From Kalaharituber pfeilii (lineage: Eukaryota > Ascomycota > Pezizomycetes > Pezizales > Pezizaceae): 64,000 bases of DNA. Shown in pieces: positions 33,045 through 43,865 of this stretch; the first letter of the stretch is position 1; every line of letters begins with the position of its first letter. The notes beneath the pieces are model-generated. The model saw only the letters and a program-made list of their open reading frames with translations, searched no databases and was not told the DNA's origin. The position numbers and the translations under genes were made by a program. The stretch lies in assembly GCA_015179045.1 (NCBI GenBank), contig WHUZ01000036.1:434001-498000 (forward strand). Direction: 5' to 3'.

Positions 33045-33984
33045 TCACGTGACCCCGCGCGCAGCTGCTCGCCAAGGCAGGGCCCCTGGGTCTAAACCCT
33101 CAAAGCCCGGAGGCAGGCTTACCTAATCCTTCCGCCGCCATCTCTACAAACGAGAACGTCAACCCCTCCCCGCCCTACCTCCACGAGGCACTGAAAAAAT
33201 AGCTACACTTTTACCTCCCCCGCCACCTTCAAACAAACGGAAAAACGCCCCCTCCCCTTACACCCCCAGTGACCCAAAAAATTCCCCTAAAACATCCACC
33301 GCTTCCCCATTCTCTTGGTGTTTCACCCACTTTTTCTCATCCTTGTCTTCCCATCTTTCCCACCCTTTTGGATAATCCACCTCCTTACACCTGAAAGCCA
33401 AGTGGTCGGCCGTTTGTCTCTCTCCGCACCCACATACGCTTCCCTCCGCCGCCTTTCCTAACCTTATTTCCCACTTCTTCCCATCCCCTTCCCCGTTCTC
33501 AGTCTCGTGAAGGCGGTTGCTGCCCCCCTGCTCCACCTCATTACTGAGCCTCCTCCGTACCCGACTTCTCTTCTCTCCGCTGCGCGCAATCGTTTCCACT
33601 TCTGCTGCAGCTCCCCTTCTGTTACCACCGATTTCCCAACTTTTGCTGCTGCCTTCTTCGCCTCGACATCCGCCGCTTCGTTGCCAGCTATACCGATGTG
33701 AGCCTTAACCCACATGAGCTTGACGTCCCCCCCTTTTCTCTTCCTCCCCGCCATTAGGTCCACGGCTCTCTTCAAGTCTCCGGTCCTCGCTTTTCCCGTT
33801 CTCCCTGCCTTCTTCACTGCCGCGATCGCTGCTTGTGAGTCTGTCAGGATTACTAAGTTTGCCGGAGCCGGGATTGCTTTCTTCACCCCCTTCCTCATTC
33901 CCCTGATCTCTCCGTCCCACATCGTCGCGCCCGTACCCATCTCTTTATCAAAATAAGCGGAGTCTTTTTGGTAAATGCTTGTAT
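33045..33984 (-). mobile_element. Family B LINE 3' part (ORF2 RNase H end)
   Basis: The minus-strand frame gives RNase H with VILTDSQAAIAAVKKAG and LMWVKAHIGIAGNEAADVEA, then, after a frame break near 33590, a C-terminus with CGCGERQTADHLAFRC (zinc-knuckle-like). Noncoding sequence shared with 25668-25786 leads to the family B tail at 33045. It shows what the ORF2 of family B looks like. It abuts the Copia LTR. Confidence 0.75.
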
Positions 33985-34279
33985 TCACGAAGGGAATGAA
34001 AGGCAAGCTCGTTGAGTCTGATCTATTAAGAAGTGGCAGAAATGCCCAGCTTATATACACAGAAAGTGAGATATAACGTGACTTCGATACCATAACAGAA
34101 AGGTAAACATAATCCAACCGAGAGGTATGTGAGTCAACGATAAATATAACCGAAACACCATAAGCGCCAGACATGGTTCATATGCATGAAATAATCAAGT
34201 AACAAACAAGTGATAACGGAGTGAATTACTATTAAAGGAAACTGCAACATAAGCGCAACGGATGTACCATTCCAACACT
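33985..34279 (-). mobile_element. Copia 3' LTR (partial)
   Basis: The minus strand begins TGTTGGAATGG directly after the pol stop, as Copia LTRs commonly do. It holds a TATATAAGC promoter motif near 34053 and the transcript start region. The 3' end is cut or obscured by the adjoining LINE, so the border at 33985 is approximate. Confidence 0.6.
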
Positions 34280-34649
34280 CTCTCTCAGACGTTGCAGCCA
34301 AGTTGTTGAGGAAAACGATTGTGCTTCACGAGTTCCAAAGCCTTTGTACAGAGGTCAGCGGGATTAGTGTCTGTAGGGAAGTAGTCGAGTGTAAAGTCTC
34401 CAGCTGCTAGGTGTTCACGAGTGATATGATAGTGAACATCAATGTGCTTTGTTCTTTGGTGATGCATGGGATTGTTGGATATGTCGATGGCGGAGGTAGA
34501 ATCGGCCCAAAGGTGTATAGGTATCTTGAATTTGAGTTCTTCGAAACCATGTTTGTACCAGATGGCTTGTCGTACAGCAAGTGAGAGAGCGATATATTCT
34601 GATTCCGTAGTGGATGCTGAGACACAGTTTTGTTTAACTGATCTCCAGG

Positions 34650-35435
34650 CAGTGTTCCCAACCGGCCAGGCGGCCTGGCTTGGCAGGCCTGAAACAGCCC
34701 AGGCCGGCCAGGCCAAGGTTACAGATGGTCCAGGCCGGTCCAGGCCGCCCAGGCTGGTCCAGGCCATTCAGGCCGTTCAAGCAATTTCAGGGGCAGGAGG
34801 GCTGGTTACGAGGCTATTTCAGGGGCCACCTTCAGGTTACTTGGACACGGATTTAATATGAACCTTTCAATATTTTCGGATAACTATCTAGACTTTTTTT
34901 TATTGAGCAGCGCTTTTCGCAGGTATTCAGGTAAGTAATTTTTTTTTGTATCGCTTGACTATATACTAATTTCTTATTAGTATTGCAGGGAGACAGACAT
35001 TCCAACCACCGGTATTGGCGATGATGATTCCTTTAGTATTCTCCTATTCTTCACTCTCCATAGTGCAGTTCAAGTTTTGACCTTGCATCGACGATTCCCT
35101 GCAGTCCAATCTGATGCCGATATCGAGTCTTCTGGAATTTGGGTTACAAAAATCTGGTGCGACAAAGTTGGATTTGACACTATGGTGAAGATGTGCATGG
35201 CTAATGGAAAGCGATACTGGCGGTGTAAAATCAGCAAGCAAAATCCTAAACAATAGAGAATGAGGTATACGTAGAATTTAGAGTACGTTCTGTATATAGC
35301 TAGCTACTGTATAACTTAACTCACACTGCAGCCTGAATGGCCTGGACCGGCCTGAAACATTCAGGCCGCCTGGACCGGCGCGGGCGGACCTCACGGCCGG
35401 CCTGAATGTTTCAGGCCGGCCCGTTGGGAACACTG
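34650..35435. mobile_element. Non-autonomous hAT element (GGCC family), copy 2
   Basis: The ends are CAGTGTTCCCAACCGGCC and CGTTGGGAACACTG, with the flanking repeat ATCTCCAGG at 34641-34649 and 35436-35444 (8-9 bp). It is inverted relative to copy 1. The plus strand at about 35100-35250 keeps a frame with IWVTKIWCDKVGFDTMVKMC and RYWRCKISKQN, a likely BED-domain relic of the transposase. Confidence 0.85.
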
Positions 35436-35980
35436 ATCTCCAGGAATAAGACAGTCTCCAAGCATAAACGCGTATCCCGACCAGGAGCGACGAGTGTCCA
35501 AACAAGAAGCATAAGATGCATCAGCATAACCAGTAAGAACTAGAGATCTTCCACGTGGATAGGTGAGTTTCCATTGACGAGTTCCAGAGAGGTACCTTAG
35601 TACGCGTTTGACGGCTTCGTGATGGGGCTTTAGAGGTCGTGAAGAGAACTGAGAGAGAAAAGAGACAGTGTATGCGAGGTCAGGTCTGGTTCCATTGACT
35701 ACATACATTAACGATCCGATGATTTGTTGATATAAAGTTGTATCAACCGGTTCATCGTCTTCGGTAGCTTTTTAGAGTTTTGATTTTGGATCCATAGGGG
35801 TAATTACTGGCCGACAGGATTCCATACCGAAACGTTTGAGTATTTATTCAATGTACTGGGATTGACTGAGCATGATACTCTCTCTACTTTGTTGAATTTC
35901 AATTCCTAATAACCATTGGAGTTGTCCCTTCACTGTTACCGTGAAGTGCTTTTGTAGATGCTCAATGAAGAGATCCAGAT

Positions 35981-36044
35981 GCCCTGCCATGGCGAACAGC
36001 TGCACGCGGGGTCACGTGACAAAAAAAAAAAAAAAAAAAAAAAA
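35981..36044 (+). mobile_element. Family B LINE, tail-only copy in Copia RT
   Basis: A 64 bp insertion with the perfect 14 bp duplication GAAGAGATCCAGAT at 35967-35980 and 36045-36058. Confidence 0.93.
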
Positions 36045-36323
36045 GAAGAGATCCAGATCTGCTCGGACACCGCTGATGGTGAGGTCGTCAACGTATACCA
36101 CAAGAATAGTCCTGCGATTGGCATTAAAATAGACGAAGACGCATGGATCGAAGTGCAGAGGTTTGAACCCTAGGTCAGCAAGTACTGAGGATACTTTTTC
36201 ATACCATTTCAGTGGAGCTTGCTTAAGACCATATAATGCCTTTTTTAGACGAAGTATTTTTCCTTCAAGACCGATGCCGGGTGGTGGTAGCATCCAGATC
36301 TCTTCGTCCAAGTTACCATTCAG

Positions 36324-36699
36324 TAGTGAGCGGCACGAGCTAGCTCGAGCCGAGCTGGAGGGTGAGCTCGAGCCAGCTCGTGAGTAAGTGAGCTCGGCTC
36401 GAGCTGGCTCGAACTGGCGTGGCATGAGCTCGAGCCTGGATTGATTATGTACATAATATTGACAAACTAAACTAAACTAAGCTAAATTTTCATCTTTCTC
36501 ACTACTATCAGCTAAATTGTGCATTTCGAAGTTGTTGGTAGGTCAGAATGAGCTCCAAGTCTCGAATTATTACTATTTTAGGTATTTACAGTTTATGAAA
36601 CCTTGCACTGGCTAAGCATTTTAGCGAGCTGTCAAGAAAAACACAAGCATGATCTTGGCTCGTTTGAGCTCGAGCTGGCCTGGCTCGTGCCGCTCACTA
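36324..36699. mobile_element. hAT-type MITE, GAGC family, copy 2 (in Copia RT)
   Basis: A 376 bp element with ends TAGTGAGCGGCACGAGC and a perfect 8 bp duplication CCATTCAG at 36316-36323 and 36700-36707. The core is nearly identical to copy 1. Confidence 0.92.
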
Positions 36700-37252
36700 C
36701 CATTCAGAAACGCTGTCTTTATATCAAGTTGTTCCAGTAGGAGGTTAAGACTAGCTGCTAGGGCTATGACGAGTCGTAGGGAATCATACCGTGTTACTGG
36801 TGCGAAAGTCTCGTCATAATCAATTCCATATTGTTGGCTGAAGCCCTTGACTACTAGTCTCGCCTTATACCGCTCAATTGATCCATCAGCTCTATGTTTA
36901 ATCTTGAAGACCCATCTGGAGTGGATGGGCTTTCTTCCTGGTGGTAAGTCCTTGGAGTCGTATTCATCCCATACTTTTGCATCCAAGATGGACTGAAGTT
37001 CTTCTTGAATTGCTTGTGTCCATTGAGCATAGTCGTATCCTGACATAGCTTCCTTATACGTTTGAGGCTCTCTGGCAGCAAAGGCGAATCCTGAAAATCC
37101 AGTGTAATCCGGGTTAGGGTTTCTAGATTCTCTTTCAGGGTATCTGCGCGTTGTGGAGGAGGAGGGCTTTGGCGTATTTTGGCGGGAAGTATGTTCAAAG
37201 AGGAGTTGACGTTCTGCTTCATGCGCAAGGGTTCGTTCTTTAACAGCAGTCT

Positions 37253-37310
37253 TTTTTTTTTTTTTTTTTTATATCAATACTCGCATGCCGCCCAAAGAGC
37301 TATGGCGAGG
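37253..37310 (-). mobile_element. Family A LINE, tail-only copy in Copia
   Basis: A 58 bp insertion with the perfect 12 bp duplication TTAACAGCAGTC at 37241-37252 and 37311-37322. Confidence 0.92.
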
Positions 37311-37978
37311 TTAACAGCAGTCGGCCAGTGCGTGTAATACCTATGAAACCATGCAGTTTCCTGCGTTGGTTCGGTAGGTGTAATACGTGGTGACTGTTTG
37401 TTTGGAGACTGTTGAGCTGAGGGAGAGGCGATGAATTGTGGAATAGATGGGGTAGATATTGACGACAGTGGGGACTCTGTACCGGTTCCGATTTCTTCGA
37501 TTCTTTTAGAAGAGGAGGGGAAGGTACCAGGGATTGATTGCTGAGGGGGAGTATGAGTAGTGAACTTGACAGCTGGATCAGTCGAAGAATTGAGGTTTTT
37601 TATGCCTGCTTCGATGTCGGTGACGTTTGAGATGGGAACGAACCGAACATGTCGATACTCTTTGACTGTTCTATCTGAAGGGTTGTAAATGCGGAACATA
37701 TTGACATTTGGCAAATATCCCACAAGGTGACCATCGAATGCTCTGGCGTTCAGTTTGCTTCCGGCACCCCGAGTTTCCTGAGGTATATGAACGTAGCATT
37801 TCGAGAAGAAGGGACGTAGGTGTCCGATCTGTGGTCGTTTGTTGTATAGTATTTCGTACGGCGTTTTCCCTTGAAGTGCCGTATGAGGAAGACGATTTCT
37901 GGTATAAGCGGCCCAATTAAAGGCTTCTGCCCAGAGAAATTTGGGAGCGTCTCCAAGTGCGGGTCGTACCATGTTGGT

Positions 37979-38866
37979 CTTTTTTTTTTTTTTTTTTTTA
38001 TATCAGTACTCGCATGCCGCCCAATGGGCTATGGCGAGGGTTTATTATAAACAAAAACCAAAAAAGTCAGATAGCTACATGTATTGCCCGCGGAATCCAT
38101 ACATGATGCGGGTGGAGAGTCCACACTGAGAGTCGTGTGCCGGGACCTGTCTACTTCCTCCCTCTATCCGGCTCGTACACGCTCGTCCGCAACCACCTTC
38201 CTCCGAGCTTAACTCTGCCGATTTCCATCTCTGTCTCCAAGTATGCCACCACAGAGCTCGTCTTCTTGCCTTCTTCCTCCAAGAGTGTTTTCCTCCGCAG
38301 CCATCTAATCCCTCGGATCTTTCCTACGTCTTTGTTGGAGGCCTCCAACCATCGTCTGACGTTCCCTAAGTCCTTTCTTAGGGCTATACCGTGTATGACG
38401 ATGCCGTGTCTTGTTCTGAAGTTGTCGGGGCCGGTCGGAGTCTGATTTCTGGCTTTGGGGCGGGGAGGAGACTTCTGGGGACGTGGGCTCGGGGTGGGGG
38501 TGGGGGTGTCGGTGGAGGGGGTGGGGGTGGGGGTGGGACTGTGGGCTGACGGGGTCGCATCTGTTGTGCTGCGGGTTGTGTTGTCAGCGATCGGTGGTGC
38601 GGAGGCTAGTTTCTTTGCTTCCGCGTCGTCAAGTCTGCGTTTGACGGCGTAAGGCTCCGTTCTCGCCGTCTTGCCTTTCCTCTTTCTTGCCTCAGTCTTG
38701 ACTGCAGGGGGGGGCCTGGAAGGGGCCCGGGAGACTGGTGCCACCGGCTCCGTGTCAGCGCCGCACGTGATGGGGCTGAACCCCAGAGGCTGTGCTGGTG
38801 GGTGTGGTGGCGGTGTTGGTTCCACCGGCTCCGACTGAATGCACGTTTCTTTTCATGTTCTAAAAT
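37979..38866 (-). mobile_element. Half-LINE A: ORF1 with family A tail, no ORF2
   Basis: Minus-strand ORF1 (about 38825-38151) has a Pro/Thr-rich N-terminal region, a basic patch (KRKGKTAR) and the RRM-like gag segment (RHGIVIHGIALRKDLGNV, KKTSSVVAYLETE, GGRWLRTSVYEPDRG). It stops just where zinc knuckles are expected. About 110 nt then lead to the family A tail and poly(T) at 37979. The frame has no ATG in view and is probably 5'-truncated. It abuts Copia integrase at one end and a solo LTR at the other. Confidence 0.78.
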
Positions 38867-39594
38867 TGTTACGCGCGGCGGCGGGCGGGTGCTGCTAAGG
38901 GATACGACCAGTTCAGGGTAACAGTAGTTTTGCAAGCGATGAACGGCAGAGGCTTGACAAACTTGACAGAAGAGGCTTGACAGGAGAGGCTCGCAGGTAG
39001 CGGTTCAGCGGTGCTGGTTCAGCAGCGATAGCAGGCTATGGTGAAAAGGCAGAGAAGATCAGGTACTGAATTAGATCTAGGATTTGACAAGAATAACAAG
39101 AACATATGGACTGCGAGGAACGATATGAGTCTATTAAGACGACAAGACAACAGACAAGGAGAGAAAGAACCATTTGCATGACGGCCAGATGGGGCCTTTA
39201 TATACATGATAGGCTCATTTAGCTAAGAAACATAATACAAAGGTGGTAGCAGCGACAAGGACAGTAGCAAGGGCAGGGTGGCGAAGGCAGAGTTTTCACT
39301 ATAGCACTACTTTAGCAGGCAGAGAGGCTATACTGGCAGACGGGCTATACTGGCAGACGGGCTATACTGGCAGACGGGCTATACTGGCAGACGGGCTATA
39401 CTGGCAGACGGGCTATACTGGCAGACGGGCTATACTGGCAGACGGGCTATACTGGTAGACGGGCTATACTGGCAGCTTGCTAGCTACTTTAGCTAGCCAG
39501 TTCTATGAGCTTGCCGGCTGTTAGCGGGAGGCAGTCGTGGCTTGCTGGCGGTCGTGGCTTGGTGTATGGAGGCTGTAGGGCGCGGGCCGTGACA
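38867..39594. mobile_element. Solo LTR with internal 17 bp tandem repeats
   Basis: TGTTACGCGC... to ...GGGCCGTGACA, 728 bp, with the 5 bp duplication AAAAT on both sides (38862-38866 and 39595-39599). TTTATATACATG near 39197 may be its TATA box. No internal retrotransposon sequence adjoins. Confidence 0.8.
39325..39473. repeat. 17 bp tandem repeat inside the solo LTR
   Basis: About eight to nine nearly perfect copies of GGCTATACTGGCAGACG. Confidence 0.9.
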
Positions 39595-39719
39595 AAAATA
39601 GGGCAGTATGAGCTAAATTTGACAGATAAGAGAGGATTCATTCTAGAGTATAAGTATATCAAAATGGGCTCAACTTATAAGTTTGGCAGGTAACTCTTGA
39701 TAATATGAAATGGGGCAAA

Positions 39720-40473
39720 TGAGAATATCCCAGGAGCGAACTCAGCTTGCTAAGGAGCGGTAGATTGATCCCAGGACCTTCATTTCCAATTAGGAAAAAT
39801 GCCAAGACTCAAGGCTAGCATATCTATCAAGACTCAAGGCTAGCATATCTATCAAGTTCCGCTCATTCTACTTCTCGTACCATCGGGGCGTACCTGCTAC
39901 ACCTGTCTTTTTTTTTTTTTTTTTTTTTTTATTTCACGTGACCCCGCTTGTAGCTATTCGCCATGGCAGGGCTGCTACACCTGTCAAACTCAGCTCATTC
40001 TGTCTCATCTCAGGCCGCCAGGTCAGGCATACTATACGTCTCAAATTCAGGCTCATTCTACCCGTGCCATCGGGTCAGGCCTGTCATACATTTCACCTCA
40101 TCTTGCACCGTCAGCTCGGGCCGGCCATACCTGTCAAATTCAGCTCATTCTACCTCATCTTACACCGTCGGCTTGGGCTGGCTATTCGTGTCAAATTCAG
40201 CTCCTTCTGGATCATCTCACGCCATCGAATTGGGCCTGCCAAACCTGTCAAGTTCAGCTCATTCTGTATCATCTCGCGCCAGCAGGTTGGGCCCACCTTG
40301 CCCACCAAATTCAGCTCATGCTGACTGATCTCGCACTGTCAGATCGTGCCTGCTATACCTCTCAAATTCAACTCATTGTGCCTGATCTCACACCATCAGG
40401 TCAGCCCGGCTATACATGTCATATTCAATTCATTTTGCATCATCTTGTGCTGTCAGCCTGGGCCTGCAAATTT
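39720..40473 (+). repeat. ~57-60 bp satellite array, arm 2 (inverted relative to arm 1)
   Basis: The same units and flank as 32294-33000 in opposite orientation, including the GATCAATC/CAGGACCTTC flank. A 28 bp segment (TCAAGGCTAGCATATCTA) is locally duplicated near 39815-39850. The protein-like frames are satellite read-through. Confidence 0.8.
39908..39973 (-). mobile_element. Family B LINE, tail-only copy in satellite
   Basis: A 66 bp insertion with the perfect 12 bp duplication GCTACACCTGTC at 39896-39907 and 39974-39985. Confidence 0.93.
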
Positions 40474-40831
40474 TAGTGAGCGGCACGAGCTAGCTTGAGC
40501 CGAGCTGGAGGGTGAGCTCGAGCCAGCTCGTGGGTAAGTGAGCTCGTCAAATAGAAGATGGGCTCGAGCCAGTGAGCCTTGATTACATGATATTGATAAC
40601 TAATCTAAACTATTCTACAGCTTCATCCTCCTCACCGCTATCCGCTAAATTCAGTATTTCTTCTACATTTACTCCTGCTGCAAGTTCTTCCACTGCTTCC
40701 TTCAGCTTATCAACATTGAGCTAGGACTTTAAGCACATGCTGGCTGAGCATTTAAACGAGCTGTCAAGAGAAACACTAGCATGATCTTGGCTGTCTTAAG
40801 CTCGACCTGGCTCGGCTCGTGCCGCTCACTA
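40474..40831. mobile_element. hAT-type MITE, GAGC family, copy 3
   Basis: A 358 bp element with ends TAGTGAGCGGCACGAGC. The flanks CCTGCAAATTT and CCTGCAATTC suggest a decayed 8 bp duplication. It is inserted in the satellite array. Confidence 0.85.
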
Positions 40832-42301
40832 CCTGCAATTCATGTGAAATTCAGCTCATTCTGTATCATCTTGTACTGTCAGCCCAGGCCTGCAATTCGT
40901 ATGAAATTGAGATCATTCTGGCTCATCTCATGCTGTCGAATAGGGCCTGCCAAACCTGTCAAGTTTAGCTTATTCTACATCACCTTGTGCCAGCAGGTTG
41001 AGCCCGCCATGCCTGTCAAATTCAGCTCATTCTGCATGCTCTCATGTCATCAGATAGAGCCTGCAAAACCTATCAAATTCAGCCCATTCTACCTCATCTC
41101 ATGCTGGCGGATCGGGCCTGCTTACATATTAAATTAAGCTCATTCTACCTCACCTCACACCGTTGGCTCCGATCTGCCACACCTGTCAAATTGAGCTCAT
41201 TTTACCTCATCTCATGCCGTCAGGGTAGACCTGCAATACTTGTCAAATTCAGCTTATTCTTCCTCATCTCACGCCATCGAGTGGGCCCTACCATACCTGT
41301 CAAATTCAGCTCATTTTACCTCAGCTCGTTCTGCTACATCTTACGCCGGCGGTGTTACGGTGTCTGTGATTGCAGCGAAATGTAGGTGTAACTTAGGACA
41401 ACGCTTGGAACTTGACCTTTGTATAGAGGCCGTGGAGGCCTCTATATATAGGCGTCCAGCGTGTCAGTTATTTGCATTATTCTATTTAACATTGAGTGCT
41501 AACTAACAAACTTCTCTCTCTTCACCATCATAACTATGAATGGCGTGATTATCATGCGTCATCTCTCATCGGATACTTTGTTCGGTGACCCTGACAGGCG
41601 GGTTGGATCTACTATACCTGTCAAATGTAGCTCATTCCACAATATCTCACGCCCGCAGGTCAGCACTGCCACATCTATCAAACTCAGCTTATTCTGCATC
41701 ATCTCATGCCATCTGGTCGGGCCTGCAATTTGTGTGAAATTCAGCTCATTCTAGTTAATCTCATGTCATCGAATTGGGCCTGCCAATCCTGTCAAGTTCA
41801 GCTCATTCTACCTCATCTCATGCCGTCAGGTCGGGGCTGCGGTACATATCAAATGCAGCTCATTCCATCTCATCTCACGCTGGTGGGTCAGGGCTGTCAC
41901 ATCTATCAAATTTAGCTAATCCTGTCAAGTTCAGCTCATTCTACCTCATCTCATGCCGTCAGGTCGGGGCTGCGGTACATATCAAATGCAGCTCATTCCA
42001 TCTCATCTCACGCTGGTGGGTCAGGGCTGTCACATCTATCAAATTTAGCTAATTCCATATCTTCTCGTGCCATGGGGTCGGGCCTGCTATACATTCCAAA
42101 TTAAGCTCATTCTACCTCATCTCATGTGGTCTAGTTGGACCGGCCATTCCTGTCAACTTCAGCTCATTCCACCTCATCTTGCACCATCTGGTCAGGCCGG
42201 CTATGTGTTAAATGCAGTTCATTCTGCATCATCTCCTGCCGTCATGTCGGGCCTGCAATTCGTATGAAATTCAGCTCATTCAGGCTCATCTCACACCATC
42301 G

Positions 42302-42304
<3 letters not shown>
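40832..42304 (+). repeat. ~57-60 bp satellite array, main block
   Basis: More than twenty degenerate units of the theme CCTGTCAAATTCAGCTCATT. A block of about 138 bp ending AAATTTAGCTAA is duplicated in tandem at about 41788-41925 and 41926-42060, a higher-order repeat. Confidence 0.8.
41353..41596 (+). mobile_element. Short solo LTR inside the satellite
   Basis: TGTTACGG... to ...CCCTGACA, 244 bp, with the 5 bp duplication GGCGG at 41348-41352 and 41597-41601. CTCTATATATAGGCG near 41440 is a likely TATA box. Confidence 0.75.
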
Positions 42305-42336
<32 letters not shown>

Positions 42337-43379
42337 CATTACTTGCGTGCCGCCCTATGGGCTATGGCGAGGTCTAAGTACAAGGAAGAGAAGAAGAGTA
42401 GAACCGAGGTTTAAGTACAAGGAAATAGAGAAGAAGAGTAAAACTTCCTAAGCTTCCACCCGTTCCATCCCCCTACCGCTCCACCCACTCCAGAAGTTCC
42501 AGCAACTTTCTCTGTCTCCATCTTTTGGGGGGTTTCGGAGGTCGGTCTCTCCCCCCGGCCATTTCTGTCTCCATACTTTACATGCAGTCATGATGTGCGT
42601 GGTGGTCCCTCCGCGCAACATCGGCACTCTGGGCTGTCCTCTTTGCCGATTTTCTGCCTCCAATGTCTTAGTCCTTTGTTTCCGAGGATTCCAGCCAGGG
42701 TAGCGACCTGGGACCCAGGCGCTCCAATGGTTGGTATCCGAGGCTTAGTCTGTTCCGTTCTGTGGCTCTCCGTGATCTCGCGAGTTGTCGCATGCCTGCT
42801 TCGGTGACTGTCTCGTCCTAGTATTGGAGGAAGGCTCCGATCTTGGCCGCCTTATCGGCTTCCGTGTTGCCCTTGACACCGATGTGCGCCTTTACCTACA
42901 TTACGGCTACAGTTTTCCCTTGCTATACCGGAGCTCGTTGTACCAGAAACCTTGCTATACCGGATGCTCTCAGGTTGCTACATCCCGCTCCCATACAAAA
43001 CCCTCTTGCTATACCGGACGTACTAAGAATACCGGACCGGACAGGAATTGCCAGGCACTTACCCCCCTGTCTCCCGGATACACTAACACTGATACGTCCA
43101 ATCTTGGCTATCCCACATTGCATTCCAGATGCTTACTGAACTTAACATTACATAATAAAATTAGGCTGGCGTTGTTCCCAATTACATTATTTTTGCTGCC
43201 CATCCTATTCTGTTCTGCCAAGCATTTTATTCTATAGCGGAACCTTGCTATACCGGACGAAAAAAGCCAGATTTTACAGATCCGGTATAGCAAGGGAAAA
43301 CTGTACGTCTAGGTCACCATGTTCGGCTCTCGCCTCCCAACGTTCCCTGACTAGCTGTGCGGCTCCCTCGTGGGTGAGT
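42305..43379 (-). mobile_element. Family A LINE 3' part, interrupted by a mariner-type MITE
   Basis: The minus strand reads THEGAAQLVRERWEAR before the MITE and VKAHIGVKGNTEADKAAKIG after it, then a C-terminus near CRESCWNFWSGWSG, the family A tail and poly(T) at 42305-42334. Several stops are present. Confidence 0.75.
42910..43303. mobile_element. Tc1/mariner-pogo type MITE
   Basis: A 394 bp element with 23 bp perfect inverted ends (beginning CAGTTTTCCCTTGCTATACC) and a TA duplication at 42908-42909 and 43304-43305. The motif CTTGCTATACCGGA recurs inside near 42952, 43007 and 43246. No transposase is encoded. Confidence 0.9.
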
Positions 43380-43600
43380 TTTTTTTTTTTTTAAATCACG
43401 TCACCCCGCTTGCAGCACTAAGCCACGGCAGGGTCCCTGGGCAAGCCCTTTAGCCCGGAGACAGGCTAAAAGAAATTTCTACGTACATGGCCTCATCGCG
43501 CCGTTGCCCCCGCTCTCCTATCTTCTAGAACTTGACCCCGGAAAAGAAATTCTCTAAATTGTCATACTCCTCCCCATTCTCCTTCCAATTCTTTTCCATG
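43380..43600 (-). mobile_element. Family B' LINE 3' fragment
   Basis: A T tract, then an inverted B-type tail (ATCACGTCACCCCGCTTGC) and the end of an ORF2 (NWKENGEEYDNLENFFSGV) on the minus strand. It truncates the neighbouring family A LINE. Confidence 0.6.
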
Positions 43601-43865
43601 TCAGGTCGGGGCGTGGTGTATGTCGCGTTGTGGTGGATTACAGTAGCAGATCGCGGTCGGGGCTCGTGATCTACGGAGCGCAGGCAGGCGGCGGTTCAGC
43701 GGACGGCGGTTCAGCAAACAGCGGTTCAGCAGGTCATGACGTTCAGCACAGCAGGTAACCAATCTACTTAGTGAAAACTAAATACAAAAGGTTGCGTGAA
43801 CAGAAAAAGGAAAAGAGAATACATGGTCATGAACACCGCTGTATATGCATCTTGAAAACTCTGCT

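Larger units (their letters stand above)
34280..37972 (-). pseudogene. Copia retrotransposon pol (integrase, RT, RNase H), broken by nested insertions
   Basis: Order on the minus strand: the integrase end (FLWAEAFNWAAYTRNRLPH, 37972-37320), reverse transcriptase starting WTQAIQEELQSILDAKVW with RYKARLVVKGFSQ, the catalytic YVDD at 36095-36084, then RPDLAYTVSFLSQFS, and RNase H with ASTTESEYIALS and RTKHIDVHYHITREHL to a stop near 34285. Gag, protease and the 5' LTR are missing. Four insertions interrupt it, at 34650-35435, 35981-36044, 36324-36699 and 37253-37310; removing each restores a readable frame locally. Some independent stops remain. Confidence 0.85.

Noticed and set aside
39300..39480. 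CRISPR-like array
   Set aside because: The 17 bp units are directly adjacent with no unique spacers, in a eukaryotic LTR.
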